This document shows positions 37,729 through 48,593 of a stretch of 64,000 nt of DNA, one piece after another; positions within the stretch are counted from its first letter, which is position 1, and each line of letters starts with the position of its first letter. The stretch is from Candidatus Pantoea formicae. GTDB lineage: Bacteria > Pseudomonadota > Gammaproteobacteria > Enterobacterales > Enterobacteriaceae. The notes beneath the pieces are model-generated. The model saw nothing but the letters and a program-made list of their open reading frames with translations. It made no database searches and was not told where the DNA came from. The stretch covers positions 62,001 to 126,000 of the forward strand of contig NZ_VWXD01000004.1 of NCBI RefSeq assembly GCF_011752625.1, given 5' to 3'. Both the position numbers and the translations under genes were made by a program.

Positions 37729-38493
37729 TTATTCCTTACGTTGCTGTAAACGACGCAGGGAGCGTTCACGACGACTCTGCTCCCGACTTCTATCCAGCAA
37801 GATTTCCTCAATGAACGCCAGATGACGATGGGATGCCTCGCGTGCTTGTTCTGGCTCACGAGCCACAATCGCCTCAAAAATACTGGCGCGGTGACCGCTC
37901 ACTTTCGCCAGCATTTCCCGGCGAGCGTAAAGCAATTCAAAATTCTGGCGGACGTTTTGTTCCAGCATAGGGCCCATGGAGCGCAGTAAATGCAACAACA
38001 CCACATTATGGGCGGCTTCTGTGACAGCGATCTGATACTTCATCACTGCATCAGCCTCGGCATCCAGATCGCCACTGTCCTGTGCCTGCTGAATATGAAC
38101 ATGGCAATCGCGAATACGCTGCAGATCTTCATCGGTACCCCGCAGAGCAGCATAATAAGCGGCCACCCCTTCAAGGGCGTGACGGGTTTCCAGCAGATCA
38201 AACTGAGATTCAGGATGTTCAGCCAGCAGGCTAACCAGTGGGTCGCTCATGCTTTGCCAGAGATTGGTTTGCACGAAGGTACCACCGCCCTGACGGCGCA
38301 GCAGTAGGCCTTTGGCTTCCAGGCTCTGAATGGCTTCGCGCAGGGATGGACGTGAGACATCGAACTGTTTCGCCAGTTCACGTTCAGGGAGCAGCTTTTC
38401 ACCGGGCTGAAGCGTCCCTTCCATAATGAGGGACTCCAGCTGTTGCTCGATCGCATCGGAGAGCTTTGGTTGGCGAATTTTACTGTAAGCCAT
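37729..38493 (-). CDS. pdhR: Pyruvate dehydrogenase complex repressor
   Basis: GntR/FadR-type repressor released by pyruvate. It has 254 residues, the E. coli length. The N-terminal winged helix (about 8-75, including [21 protein letters not shown]) is followed by an FCD effector domain. It heads the pdhR-aceEF-lpd operon and has its own box at 38526-38542, so autoregulation is expected. Confidence 0.97.
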   Translation of the reverse strand: MAYSKIRQPKLSDAIEQQLESLIMEGTLQPGEKLLPERELAKQFDVSRPSLREAIQSLEAKGLLLRRQGGGTFVQTNLWQSMSDPLVSLLAEHPESQFDLLETRHALEGVAAYYAALRGTDEDLQRIRDCHVHIQQAQDSGDLDAEADAVMKYQIAVTEAAHNVVLLHLLRSMGPMLEQNVRQNFELLYARREMLAKVSGHRASIFEAIVAREPEQAREASHRHLAFIEEILLDRSREQSRRERSLRRLQQRKE

Positions 38494-38525
38494 CTTCCCT
38501 TCTTATGAGCCAAACGTCCGGAGTA

Positions 38526-38542
38526 AATTGGTAATACCAATT
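38526..38542. promoter_or_regulatory. PdhR operator
   Basis: AATTGGTAATACCAATT is a perfect 17-bp palindrome, agreeing with the known ATTGGTnnnACCAAT PdhR box. It lies 33 bases upstream of the pdhR start codon. Confidence 0.88.
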
Positions 38543-38568
38543 GAAAAATGGTGCCCGTAAAGTAACAA
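38540..38568 (-). promoter_or_regulatory. Candidate pdhR operon promoter
   Basis: On the minus strand TTGTTA (38563-38568) and TTCAAT (38540-38545) are 17 bases apart, each 4/6 to consensus. The -10 overlaps the edge of the PdhR box, a fitting arrangement for repression. Confidence 0.4.
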
Positions 38569-38924
38569 AGTATTCACCTTGTGTCTATATGGCCGCTATC
38601 ACACTTCAGGGGTATAGCGCTGTTACGCCGGGCTAACTCGCCGGGATAAAGGCATAAATTTGCCGTCAAAGTGAATTGTTAACAGATTTCACTTTTACCA
38701 AACCTTACACTGAGTTAGCCGTACAGGGTCCGCTTAACCATAAGGCAAAGCTATTCGTGTTTATTGTTCATTCATGTCAGAAATAGCGCGAGTGATTCGC
38801 AGAGGATACTGCTGCTTTTTCAGCCATCTCTCAGCACAAAAAGCAAAAGCAGGTGCAAAGCGGCGCGCTTATCACTATTCTGGACGCCATGGTAGTTTCA
38901 GCATGCACACAGCACGCCAGATAC
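38569..38924. other. pdhR-aroP intergenic region
   Basis: About 350 bases without a gene. The one visible pattern is an inverted pair AAAGTGAA/TTCACTTT around 38668-38696. It carries regulatory DNA for both divergent genes, but I cannot assign a site to a named regulator here. Confidence 0.5.
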
Positions 38925-38963
38925 CGTAAAGAAAAGAATACATTACGTAAAACAGCCTTACAG
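38925..38963 (+). promoter_or_regulatory. Candidate tandem TyrR boxes upstream of aroP
   Basis: CGTAAA-N6-AATACA (38925-38942) and CGTAAA-N6-TTACAG (38946-38963) approximate the TGTAAA-N6-TTTACA TyrR consensus and lie close together 44 to 82 bases before aroP. E. coli aroP is controlled by two TyrR boxes. The matches are imperfect. Confidence 0.4.
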
Positions 38964-39006
38964 TGCGCGCACTGCAGGCGCACAATAACAACATCACGAG
39001 GTTTGT

Positions 39007-40362
39007 ATGGAACAACAGCATGGCGAGTCGCTGCACCGCGGCTTGAAAAATCGCCATATTCAGCTGATTGCGCTGGGCGGTGCCGTGGGTACCGGTCTGT
39101 TTCTGGGCAGTGCATCAGTGATTAAATCGGCCGGGCCGGCCGTGATTCTCGGCTACGCGATTGCCGGTTTTATTGCCTTTCTGATTATGCGTCAGTTGGG
39201 CGAAATGGTAGTAGAAGAGCCGGTTGCCGGCAGCTTCAGCCACTTCGCTTATAAATACTGGGGTAACTTCGCCGGTTTCGCCTCAGGCTGGAACTACTGG
39301 GTGCTGTATGTTTTGGTCGCGATGGCCGAACTGAGTGCCGTCGGTAAATACATCCAATTCTGGTATCCCGAATTCCCTACCTGGGCCAGTGCTGCCATCT
39401 TCTTCGTGGTCATTAACGCCATAAACCTCACCAACGTAAAAGTGTTTGGTGAGATGGAATTTTGGTTCGCGATCATCAAAGTCGTTGCCGTTATCGGTAT
39501 GATTCTGTTTGGTGGCTGGTTGCTGTTCAGCGGTAACGCCGGTCCACAAGCCAGCGTCACAAACCTGTGGAGCCAGGGCGGTTTCCTGCCGCATGGCATG
39601 ACCGGGCTGGTGATGATGATGGCGATCATTATGTTCTCCTTTGGCGGCCTTGAGCTGGTAGGTATCACCGCTGCAGAAGCGGATAATCCGCAAGAGAGCA
39701 TCTCGAAAGCCACTAACCAAGTGCTGTGGCGTATCCTGATTTTCTACATTGGTTCGCTGGCGGTGCTGCTGTCGTTAATGCCGTGGACCCGTGTGACCGA
39801 AGAGACCAGCCCGTTCGTGCTGATCTTCCACGAACTGGGTGATGCACTGGTGGCGAATGCCCTGAACGTGGTGATCCTGACGGCGGCGTTGTCGGTCTAC
39901 AACAGCTGCGTGTATTGCAACAGTCGTATGCTGTTCGGCTTAGCGCAACAGGGCAATGCGCCAAAAGCGCTGCTTAGCGTAGATAAGCGCGGCGTGCCGG
40001 TCGCCACCATTCTGGTGTCTGCGGTCGCCACTGCGCTGTGCGTCCTGATCAACTACCTGATGCCAGGCGAAGCCTTTGGCCTGCTGATGTCACTGGTGGT
40101 TTCTGCGCTGGTCATCAACTGGGCGATGATCAGCCTCGCACACATGAAATTCCGTAAGAAGAAAGACCAACAGGGTGTGACCACGCGCTTTAAAGCGGTG
40201 CTCTATCCGTTTGGTAACTGGCTCTGCCTGGCCTTCATGGCGGCCGTGCTGGTGATTATGGCTATCACGCCGGGTATGGCCATTTCTGTGTGGCTGATTC
40301 CTGTCTGGATCATTATCCTGGCTGTGGGTTACACCATCAAAAATAAAGTACAAAAATCCTAA
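39007..40362 (+). CDS. aroP: Aromatic amino acid permease AroP
   Basis: Proton-driven inner-membrane importer of Phe, Tyr and Trp, an APC-family protein of 451 residues with twelve predicted helices. The N-terminal RGLKNRHIQLIALGGAVGTG motif and MRQLGEMVVEEPVAGSF are typical of the amino acid transporter branch, and similarity to E. coli AroP is high along the whole length. It is divergent from pdhR, as in E. coli. Confidence 0.95.
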   Translation: MEQQHGESLHRGLKNRHIQLIALGGAVGTGLFLGSASVIKSAGPAVILGYAIAGFIAFLIMRQLGEMVVEEPVAGSFSHFAYKYWGNFAGFASGWNYWVLYVLVAMAELSAVGKYIQFWYPEFPTWASAAIFFVVINAINLTNVKVFGEMEFWFAIIKVVAVIGMILFGGWLLFSGNAGPQASVTNLWSQGGFLPHGMTGLVMMMAIIMFSFGGLELVGITAAEADNPQESISKATNQVLWRILIFYIGSLAVLLSLMPWTRVTEETSPFVLIFHELGDALVANALNVVILTAALSVYNSCVYCNSRMLFGLAQQGNAPKALLSVDKRGVPVATILVSAVATALCVLINYLMPGEAFGLLMSLVVSALVINWAMISLAHMKFRKKKDQQGVTTRFKAVLYPFGNWLCLAFMAAVLVIMAITPGMAISVWLIPVWIIILAVGYTIKNKVQKS

Positions 40363-40371
40363 TGTATGACC

Positions 40372-40395
40372 TGCCCGGTGCGCCGTCGCCGGGCA
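40372..40395 (+). terminator. Hairpin after aroP
   Basis: TGCCCGG (40372-40378) pairs with CCGGGCA (40389-40395) around a ten-base loop, ten bases after the aroP stop. There is no clear T-run. Confidence 0.5.
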
Positions 40396-40523
40396 ACACT
40401 TCTGATCTGCCTCACACTTTTCACCGCCCACCTGTTTTGTCCATCTACGTGACCAATTACTCCCCAGCAGGTTACTGATTTAACGCTGATAATTTCGTCT
40501 CACCTTGTCGCTGGAGACGAACA

Positions 40524-41930
40524 ATGAAAGGAGCAGCGCTCTCATTTAGAGAGAAACTTGGATACGGCATGGGCGATGCCGGATGCAACATGATTGGCGG
40601 CGCCATCATGCTTTTCCTTAACTATTTCTACACCGATGTGTTTGGCCTTGCTCCCGCGCTGGTCGGCACTCTGCTGCTTTCCGTACGCGTATTGGATGCG
40701 GTGACCGATCCGATTATGGGCGCGATTGCCGATCGTACTCAGAGCCGCTGGGGGCGTTTTCGTCCGTGGCTGCTGTGGGTTTCAGTGCCCTATGTGCTGT
40801 TTAGCGTCTTGATGTTCACCACCCCCGATTGGAGCTACGAAAACAAAGTCATCTGGGCGTTTGTCACCTACTTCCTGATGTCACTCACTTACACCGCGAT
40901 TAACATCCCCTACTGCTCACTCGGCGGCGTCATTACCAACGACCCCGGTGAACGCGTTTCCTGCCAGTCGTATCGTTTTGTGATGGTGGGTGTCGCCACG
41001 CTGATCCTGTCGTTATCCCTGCTGCCGATGGCCGAATGGTTCGGCGGCGACAACAAAGCACGGGGCTATCAGATGGCGATGAGCGTACTGGCGCTGATTG
41101 GCCTGGCAATGTTCCTGTTCTGTTTCGCCACCGTACGTGAGCGTATCCGTCCCGCGGCACCCAGCAATGACGATCTGAAAAATGACCTGCGCGATGTCTG
41201 GAAGAACGATCAATGGGTACGCATTCTGCTGCTGACCTTTTGCAATGTTTGCCCTGGTTTTATCCGCATGGCGGCCACCATGTACTACGTCACTTGGGTG
41301 ATGGGACAATCCACACACTTTGCCACGCTGTTTATCAGCCTGGGGGTGATTGGCATGATGTTCGGCAGTACGCTAGCAAAAATCCTCACCGATCGCTGGT
41401 GTAAGCTTAAAGTCTTTTTCTGGACCAATATCGCCTTAGCGCTTTTCTCCTGTGGGTTCTATTGGATTGATCCTCACGCCACCGTGGCGGTAGTTATTGC
41501 CTATTTCCTGCTGAATATCCTGCATCAAATTCCTTCACCGCTGCACTGGTCGCTGATGGCGGATGTCGATGACTATGGCGAATGGAAAACCGGCAAACGT
41601 ATTACGGGCATGAGTTTCTCGGGCAACCTGTTCTTCCTGAAAGTGGGGCTGGCGGTGGCGGGCGCGATGGTGGGCTTCCTGCTTTCTATTTATGGTTATG
41701 ACGCGGGTGCGAAGCAGCAGGCGCCTACTGCCATCAACGGCATTATGTTGCTGTTCACCGTCATTCCGGGTGTGGGCTATCTGATTACGGCAGGTGTGGT
41801 GCGCTTACTGAAAGTCGATCGCAAATTAATGCGCACTATCCAGGATGATCTTGCGCTACGCCGTGCCAACCTTCGCGAAGTGTCCCCTGTCACACCCTCT
41901 GCAACCTCACAACCGGGAGAGATCAAATGA
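40524..41930 (+). CDS. Glycoside-pentoside-hexuronide (GPH) family symporter
   Basis: A 468-residue, twelve-helix cation symporter of the MelB/XynT/YicJ type. It shows the GYGMGDAGCN N-terminus, the DPIMGAIADRTQSRWGRFRPW loop region and a late WKTGKRITGM segment typical of GPH carriers. It overlaps a family 43 glycosidase gene by four bases, so import of a xylo- or arabino-oligosaccharide is likely. E. coli lacks this pair at the aroP-ampE junction. Confidence 0.88.
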   Translation: MKGAALSFREKLGYGMGDAGCNMIGGAIMLFLNYFYTDVFGLAPALVGTLLLSVRVLDAVTDPIMGAIADRTQSRWGRFRPWLLWVSVPYVLFSVLMFTTPDWSYENKVIWAFVTYFLMSLTYTAINIPYCSLGGVITNDPGERVSCQSYRFVMVGVATLILSLSLLPMAEWFGGDNKARGYQMAMSVLALIGLAMFLFCFATVRERIRPAAPSNDDLKNDLRDVWKNDQWVRILLLTFCNVCPGFIRMAATMYYVTWVMGQSTHFATLFISLGVIGMMFGSTLAKILTDRWCKLKVFFWTNIALALFSCGFYWIDPHATVAVVIAYFLLNILHQIPSPLHWSLMADVDDYGEWKTGKRITGMSFSGNLFFLKVGLAVAGAMVGFLLSIYGYDAGAKQQAPTAINGIMLLFTVIPGVGYLITAGVVRLLKVDRKLMRTIQDDLALRRANLREVSPVTPSATSQPGEIK

Positions 41931-42880
41931 GCTGGCCTAACCCCTTTATTACCCAACGCGCCGATCCCTTTATTCTGCGCCATCACCAGGGCTACTACTT
42001 CGTCGCCTCGGTACCACAATATGACCGACTGGAGATTCGCCACGCTGAAACGCTGAGCGGTTTGATAGAGGCGCAAGCCGTGACGGTGTGGCATAAGCCG
42101 GATACCGGGCCGTTCAGCGCACTGATTTGGGCGCCGGAACTCCATCATATCAATGGGCAATGGGTGATCTATTTCGCCGCTGCGCCGACGCGCGAGATCA
42201 AAGAGGGATTATTCCAGCACCGCATGTACGCATTGGTGTGTGATGATAGCGATCCGCTTTCGGGCCACTGGCAGCCTGCGCGCCGGGTGTTTACCCACAT
42301 TGATTCATTCTCACTGGATGCGACACATTTCGTGCATCAGGGCAAAAACTGGTATTTATGGGCGCAGAAAGACCCCACGATTCCCGGCAATTCCAATCTC
42401 TACCTCGCCGAGTTACTCAATCCCTGGACGCTAAAAAGTGCCCCTGTGATGCTGAGCCGCCCCGAGTATGAGTGGGAATGTGCAGGGTTTAGCGTGAATG
42501 AGGGCCCAGCAGCCATTCGCCATGGCAACCGGCTGTTTGTCACCTATTCAGCCAGCGCCACTGATGAAAACTACTGCCTTGGCATTCTCAGTATTGATGC
42601 GCTGGCCGATCCTCTCGACAGCAGCGCCTGGCAGAAATCAGCGCGCCCAGTGTTCACCACCAGTTGGGAAAATCAGCAGTATGGACCGGGACACAACAGT
42701 TTTACTGTCGATGAACAGGGACAAGATGTGCTGGTCTATCACGCGCGTAATTACACCGAGATCGAGGGGGATCCATTATGGGACCCGAACCGCCATACAC
42801 GTTTGAAGTACTTTAAATGGCGCAAGGATGGCACACCGGATTTTGGCGTGCCACCCGCCGATCACACCAGCGTACCGTAA
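41927..42880 (+). CDS. Family 43 glycoside hydrolase
   Basis: A 317-residue five-bladed propeller enzyme. Catalytic residues fit GH43: general base D13 (RADPFIL), pKa-tuning D131 (SLDATHF) and general acid E192 (NEGPAAI). Members are beta-xylosidases or alpha-L-arabinofuranosidases; which one cannot be told here. No signal peptide is present, so it acts in the cytosol on sugars brought in by the overlapping GPH symporter. Its last 19 bases overlap the convergent ampE. Confidence 0.87.
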   Translation: MSWPNPFITQRADPFILRHHQGYYFVASVPQYDRLEIRHAETLSGLIEAQAVTVWHKPDTGPFSALIWAPELHHINGQWVIYFAAAPTREIKEGLFQHRMYALVCDDSDPLSGHWQPARRVFTHIDSFSLDATHFVHQGKNWYLWAQKDPTIPGNSNLYLAELLNPWTLKSAPVMLSRPEYEWECAGFSVNEGPAAIRHGNRLFVTYSASATDENYCLGILSIDALADPLDSSAWQKSARPVFTTSWENQQYGPGHNSFTVDEQGQDVLVYHARNYTEIEGDPLWDPNRHTRLKYFKWRKDGTPDFGVPPADHTSVP

Positions 42881-43716
42881 ATGGTCAGCAGTGCGACCAC
42901 CACCACCAGCACCAGAGAGATACGTTTGGCCAACGCCACAGCAACACGTGGCGTTTCCACTTTGTCCATGTGCGGATCGCGCGCTAACGAAAACTGCGCC
43001 AGGCTGGTCAGCACTTGATACTGCGAGCGGTGGCGATCGCTTAGCGAGGCAAACCACGCAGGTAACGCGCGCTCACCATGTCCGAGTAGCGCATAGGCTA
43101 CCCCTGCCAAGCGGACGGGGAGCCAGTCAAGCACGTGCAATATGCGATCGACGCCCGATTGCGCACGTTCTAAGGGTGAATGATGCTTTGCCAGCCAACT
43201 CTGCCAGCCGCGCAAAAACGCATACCCGACCAGCAGCACTGGCCCGTAAGGCCCCCCCACCACAAACCAAAACAGTGGCGCGAGATAGAAGCGGAAGTTA
43301 ATCCATATCAGCGCATTCTGTAGCTCGCGCAAAAATTCACGCTCGCTGCACTCCACTGGTACGCCGTGAATCAGCGTCAGTTCGGCTGACATCGCCTGAT
43401 GCGCCGCTTCATCATCATGGCTCGCCGCTTTCAAATAACGGTGGTAATGCAAGCGTACGGAGCCTGCGCCGATGCAAAGCAGACCTACGACAATCCAGAA
43501 AGCCAGTTGTGCCACACCAAACAGAATGCCTTTCAGACTCCATACCAGCATCCAGACAATCAGCATGGCAACGGCCGTCATCAAAACGGTACGCAGCAGT
43601 GAAAAACGCTGGCGCCCACGGAACAGCGGCTCTAAGCGATGATCCAGTTGCCAGTGCTCACCCAGTTTAAAGAGGCGCTCCCAACCTAAAACTAATAACA
43701 AGCTAAACAACGTCAT
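42862..43716 (-). CDS. ampE: AmpE inner-membrane regulatory protein
   Basis: A 284-residue protein, equal to E. coli AmpE, with about four membrane segments and conserved [15 protein letters not shown] near the N-terminus. AmpE accompanies AmpD in beta-lactamase induction, with an undefined biochemical role. ATG 43716 has CAGGAG upstream; the much longer in-frame extension to 44046 lies inside ampD and is rejected. The 3' end overlaps the GH43 gene. Confidence 0.94.
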   Translation of the reverse strand: MTLFSLLLVLGWERLFKLGEHWQLDHRLEPLFRGRQRFSLLRTVLMTAVAMLIVWMLVWSLKGILFGVAQLAFWIVVGLLCIGAGSVRLHYHRYLKAASHDDEAAHQAMSAELTLIHGVPVECSEREFLRELQNALIWINFRFYLAPLFWFVVGGPYGPVLLVGYAFLRGWQSWLAKHHSPLERAQSGVDRILHVLDWLPVRLAGVAYALLGHGERALPAWFASLSDRHRSQYQVLTSLAQFSLARDPHMDKVETPRVAVALAKRISLVLVVVVALLTIYGTLV

Positions 43717-43732
43717 ACCTGCTCCTGCGATG

Positions 43733-44284
43733 TCAGGGATTCTCCTGCCTGATAGAGTCTTTATAGCGCAGCCAGTCAAAAGCCGGACCGGGATCGGTTT
43801 TGCGCTGCGGTGCGATATCACTGTGCCCGGTGATGCGCTCCAGCACCAGCGGGTAATGCTGAAGCAGCAAAGCGCTGACCTGCCGCAAGGTTTCATATTG
43901 CGCATCGGTATAGGGCTGGGTATCGGTCCCCTCCAGCTCAATGCCCATTGAGAAATCATTGCAGTTTTCACGTCCAGCAAACGCTGATACACCCGCATGC
44001 CATGCGCGCTGGTCAAAAGAAACATACTGCACCAGTTCGCCGTCACGGCGAATCAAGCAGTGTGCCGCGACACGCAAATGGGCGATATCAGCGAAATAAG
44101 GATGAGCATCTGCCGGTAGGGTGCCGGTAAACAGTTGATCAATCCACGGACCACCAAACTCGCCCGGCGGTAAGCTGATGTTATGGATGATCAGCAACGA
44201 CGGAATTTCATTATCCGGCCGCTGATTAAAGTGCGGCGACGGCACCTTGCGCGCGCTGGTGATCCAGCCATCTTCCAGTTTCAT
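43733..44284 (-). CDS. ampD: 1,6-anhydro-N-acetylmuramyl-L-alanine amidase
   Basis: Cytosolic zinc amidase that removes the peptide from anhydro-muropeptides during wall recycling, so keeping AmpR-driven beta-lactamase low. It has 183 residues, the E. coli length. Zinc ligands are expected at the His in LIIHNISLP, the His in ITGHSDIAP and the Asp in [10 protein letters not shown]. It forms the ampD-ampE pair, 16 bases apart, and is divergent from nadC. Confidence 0.96.
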   Translation of the reverse strand: MKLEDGWITSARKVPSPHFNQRPDNEIPSLLIIHNISLPPGEFGGPWIDQLFTGTLPADAHPYFADIAHLRVAAHCLIRRDGELVQYVSFDQRAWHAGVSAFAGRENCNDFSMGIELEGTDTQPYTDAQYETLRQVSALLLQHYPLVLERITGHSDIAPQRKTDPGPAFDWLRYKDSIRQENP

Positions 44285-44450
44285 GCTTTCAATCCTAAGC
44301 CAAACTTGGCTGAGAATAACATGTTTACCGATGTACGCTTGCGACTTAATGCGGATACCGACGCCTGTTAAGGATACTAAACAATATGATTACCTTGGCT
44401 AGCGTTCAACCCTGAATCACGCTAAGGTGAGCGCACGAAATTCCGACTAA

Positions 44451-45362
<912 letters not shown>

Positions 45363-45372
45363 TTTCCTTGCT

Positions 45373-45392
45373 GCCGCGCCCCTTTGCGCGGC
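45373..45392 (+). terminator. nadC terminator
   Basis: GCCGCGC (45373-45379) pairs with GCGCGGC (45386-45392) around six bases, followed by TGTTTGTG. It lies ten bases after the nadC stop. Confidence 0.6.
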
Positions 45393-45537
45393 TGTTTGTG
45401 CACCCGCTTCCAGTAAGCACTAAAACCTCTGCAATCATGCCGATTGTCTGTGGGGTGCTTTCCATCCCCTAATCTCCTCTCTTCCGCTTTCGCTCGCCAT
45501 TTTCTACCTTTGCCGCTCCACAACAAGGAGTGAGATG

Positions 45538-45981
45538 ATGGAAAAACAACGGGGTTTTACCCTGATCGAATTGATGATAGTGATTGGTATCGTGGCCATT
45601 CTTAGCGCTATCGGCCTGCCAAGCTATCAAAACTACCTGCAACGCGCTGCACTCACCGACATGCTACAAACCATGGTGCCCTATAAAACGGCAGTAGAGC
45701 TTTGCGCCATCGAGCGTGGCGACCCAGCACAATGCCAGGCGGGATCCGGTGGCATTCCGGCCACCAAAGGTTCGCGCTACGTTGCAACCCTGAGTGTGGT
45801 CAACGGTGCCATCTCAATGTCTGGCCAGGAGAGTCTCACCGGATTAAACGTCGTGATGACACCGAGCTGGAATGCCACTGAAGGGACGATTAGCTGGCAA
45901 CGCAGTTGCACCAGCAGCAATGCCGGCCTGCGCAGCAGCTGTCTTGAGCAATTCCGCTTTGACGACAAGGATAGCAAGTGA
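45538..45981 (+). CDS. ppdD: Type IV major pilin PpdD
   Basis: Prepilin of 147 residues with a short basic leader cut after Gly6 (MEKQRG/FTLIEL); the conserved Glu5 of the mature protein is present. An N-terminal hydrophobic helix covers about mature residues 1-25. C-terminal cysteines (RSCTSS and RSSCLEQF) may form the pilin disulfide. ATG 45538 is preferred over the adjacent 45535 for spacing from AAGGAG. It opens ppdD-hofB-hofC. Confidence 0.94.
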   Translation: MEKQRGFTLIELMIVIGIVAILSAIGLPSYQNYLQRAALTDMLQTMVPYKTAVELCAIERGDPAQCQAGSGGIPATKGSRYVATLSVVNGAISMSGQESLTGLNVVMTPSWNATEGTISWQRSCTSSNAGLRSSCLEQFRFDDKDSK

Positions 45982-47369
45982 TGGAACAGTCAAATTCTGC
46001 CCTGCAAGCCCTGTGCGCGCGCCACCAGGCTGTGATGCTGCAACATGATGCCACACTACTGCGTGTGGCAGTGGTGGAAACGCCCGACCCACAGTTACTG
46101 GAAGCACTGCAATTCGCCAGCCAGTGCAAGGTTGAAGTGGAGTGCTGGCCCGCAGCGCGACTGGAACAACTGCTGCATGCGCCAGATGCCAGCACAACCT
46201 TACGAGAACCCGCCTCCACAGAATCCGCAATTAATGCCGTAGAGCAGATTCTGCGTCAGGCCATTCAGCGGCGTGCTTCTGATGTCCATTTTGAACCGCA
46301 GCGAAAAGGGTTGAGAGTTCGCCTACGGATTGATGGTGTGCTGCACAAACTGCCGAACTTACCCGATGCGGCCCCTGCAGCAGTACTGGCTCGACTTAAA
46401 ATTCTTGGTGGCCTGGATATCGCCGAACGCCGCTTGCCACAGGATGGTCAATTCACGCTGGAAATTGATGAACGATTAACCGCCTTCCGCCTCTCTACAC
46501 TGCCCATCAGTCATGGTGAGAAAGCGGTCGTGAGACTATTACAGAGCGAAAACAGTGCCATCACGCTGGATAAACTGGGCATGCCGCTCGCACAATTGCG
46601 CTTGCTGAAGAGTGCCCTGGCCAAGCCGCAAGGGCTCATCCTGGTGACCGGCCCTACCGGCAGCGGCAAAACCTTTACCTTATACAGTGGATTGAGCGCA
46701 CTAAACGTGCCGGATAAGAATGTATGCAGTGTCGAAGATCCGGTGGAAATCCCTTTGGAAGGCATCAATCAAACCCAAATTCAGCCGCGATCTGGACTCG
46801 ACTTTAACCGGGTGCTACGCGCCCTGCTGCGTCAGGATCCTGATGTGATCATGGTCGGTGAAATCCGCGATGCCGAAACGGCCAGCATTGCGGTGAAAGC
46901 CGCACAGACTGGGCATTTGGTGCTCTCGACTTTGCATACCAATTCCACCGCAGAAACGCTGACACGCTTGCGGCAGATGGATATTCCCGGCTATCTGCTT
47001 GGCCCTGCGTTACAGCTGGTCGTGGCGCAGCGATTAGTACGCCGTCTCTGTGTGCATTGCCGCCAACCCGCGCAGGCCATTGCTCACCTCCCTCATGAGA
47101 TGTGGCCGGGCACGCTGCAGACCTGGCGGGCTCCGGGGTGCGATCACTGTTTCTCTGGCTACTATGGTCGCCTTGCATTGTTTGAAATGTTACCGATGAG
47201 CAACAAAATGCAGAACGCGATTTCCGCTGACATGCCCCTTGAGCATGTCATCTCTCTGGCAAATGAACTGGGCATGAGAACCCTGCTCACTGCCGGGCTG
47301 GATGCGGTCAGTCGGGGAGACACCTCGTTTGAGGAGATGCAGCGCGTCGTGGGACTAGGCAATGGCTAA
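45981..47369 (+). CDS. hofB: Type IV pilus assembly ATPase HofB (PilB/GspE family)
   Basis: Cytosolic motor for pilin polymerisation, about 462 residues. Walker A is GPTGSGKTFT, the Walker B region is DVIMVGEIRDAET, and paired cysteines (CVHC, CDHC) form the C-terminal zinc site. The N-terminal MshEN-like region is shortened relative to long PilB proteins, as in E. coli HofB. ATG 45981 overlaps the ppdD stop; GTG 45978 is an alternative. Confidence 0.94.
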   Translation: MEQSNSALQALCARHQAVMLQHDATLLRVAVVETPDPQLLEALQFASQCKVEVECWPAARLEQLLHAPDASTTLREPASTESAINAVEQILRQAIQRRASDVHFEPQRKGLRVRLRIDGVLHKLPNLPDAAPAAVLARLKILGGLDIAERRLPQDGQFTLEIDERLTAFRLSTLPISHGEKAVVRLLQSENSAITLDKLGMPLAQLRLLKSALAKPQGLILVTGPTGSGKTFTLYSGLSALNVPDKNVCSVEDPVEIPLEGINQTQIQPRSGLDFNRVLRALLRQDPDVIMVGEIRDAETASIAVKAAQTGHLVLSTLHTNSTAETLTRLRQMDIPGYLLGPALQLVVAQRLVRRLCVHCRQPAQAIAHLPHEMWPGTLQTWRAPGCDHCFSGYYGRLALFEMLPMSNKMQNAISADMPLEHVISLANELGMRTLLTAGLDAVSRGDTSFEEMQRVVGLGNG

Positions 47370-48561
47370 CCTTTACACTTTCCGCTGGCATGCACTCGAC
47401 AGCATGGGCATGTTGTTAGAAGGCGCCACGCTGGTGGTCAGCCAGGATGCGCTCCTTAATCAACTGTCTGAACGCGGCATACTGCCTGTAAGTTGGCAGC
47501 GGGGCAGATGCTGGAGATCGCGCGACTGGAAATGGCAGCAGAAAATCGACCTCGTTCGACAACTGGCCACACTGCTCAAGGCGGGTCTGCCACTGTCAGA
47601 AAGCCTGACGATGTTGGCCGAGGGGCATTCTCACTCAGGATGGCGCGTATTGCTGAATGAGCTACAACAGCGGGTCATGGCGGGAGAAACATTTTCGCAT
47701 GCACTGCGCGCATGGCCGCAGATCTTCCCACCGCTCTATCCAGCGCTCATGGAAGTGGGCGAGTTGACGGGTCAGCTCGATGAATGCTGCCGACAGTTGG
47801 CATTACAACAAAGCAAGCAACTACATCTTCGACAGAAAGTGATTAAAGCACTGCGCTACCCACTGTTCATTCTGTGCGTTGCGCTGGCTGTCAGCGCAGG
47901 CATGCTGCTGTTTGTGTTACCGGAGTTTGTCTCAGTCTATGCCAGTTTTAATGCTCCACTTCCCGCTTTTACTGCGGTGGTGATTGCCTTGTCCACCTGG
48001 CTGCAACAGCATGTACTTTCGCTCTCGCTGCTATGTGCGATCGTCATAGTGACAGGGTTAAAACTCTATCGCGGTTCTGTGTGCTGGCAGCAACGAGTGC
48101 AACGGGTGCTGCTTCACCTGCCGCTGCTCTCTCCCTTATGGCGTGGGGGGCAGTTGAGCCAGATCTACGCCATCATGCACCTGACACAATGTGCCGGTTT
48201 AACCCTATTGCACAGCCTGAAGGCGGTTGAAGTCACGATGACTTCGCGGCTATGGCGAGAGGCGATTGTGGCACTGCAAACGCATATCGCTGCAGGTGCC
48301 CCTCTTTATCAGGCTTTGCAGCAGCATGAACTCTTTACCCCACTTTGTGCTCAGTTGATCCGGGTGGGTGAAGAGGCTGGCGCACTGGATGTGATGCTGG
48401 CCCGCTTGGCCGAATGGCACGAAGCACAAACACTGTCACGTGCGGATGCTTTAGCCGCGTCTCTTGAGCCGCTAATGATGGTGGTGATTGGGGGGATTGT
48501 TGGGACACTGGTGATTGCGATGTACCTGCCAGTATTTGGTTTAGGAGACGCCATTCGTTAA
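47362..48561 (+). CDS. hofC: Type IV pilus platform protein HofC (PilC/GspF family)
   Basis: Polytopic inner-membrane protein of 399 residues with two T2SSF domains (about 60-185 and 265-390). Three membrane segments are visible. The LATLLKAGLPLSESL and EVGELTGQLDE motifs are typical. It overlaps hofB by eight bases. A terminator-like hairpin follows before the convergent guaC. Confidence 0.94.
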   Translation: MANLYTFRWHALDSMGMLLEGATLVVSQDALLNQLSERGILPVSWQRGRCWRSRDWKWQQKIDLVRQLATLLKAGLPLSESLTMLAEGHSHSGWRVLLNELQQRVMAGETFSHALRAWPQIFPPLYPALMEVGELTGQLDECCRQLALQQSKQLHLRQKVIKALRYPLFILCVALAVSAGMLLFVLPEFVSVYASFNAPLPAFTAVVIALSTWLQQHVLSLSLLCAIVIVTGLKLYRGSVCWQQRVQRVLLHLPLLSPLWRGGQLSQIYAIMHLTQCAGLTLLHSLKAVEVTMTSRLWREAIVALQTHIAAGAPLYQALQQHELFTPLCAQLIRVGEEAGALDVMLARLAEWHEAQTLSRADALAASLEPLMMVVIGGIVGTLVIAMYLPVFGLGDAIR

Positions 48562-48585
48562 CAGGTGCGCAGGGCGCGCACCTGT
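48561..48585. terminator. Hairpin between hofC and guaC
   Basis: ACAGGTGCGC (48561-48570) pairs perfectly with GCGCACCTGT (48576-48585) around AGGGC, between convergent genes. It lacks a clear T-run. Confidence 0.6.
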
Positions 48586-48593
48586 GCTCAGCA

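Noticed and set aside
38853-39125. 90-codon frame overlapping the aroP start
   Set aside because: It overlaps the aroP 5' end in another frame, has no ribosome site and no recognisable similarity.
43717-44046. N-terminal extension of ampE
   Set aside because: The extension lies within ampD in another frame; ATG 43716 gives exactly the known AmpE length and has CAGGAG upstream.
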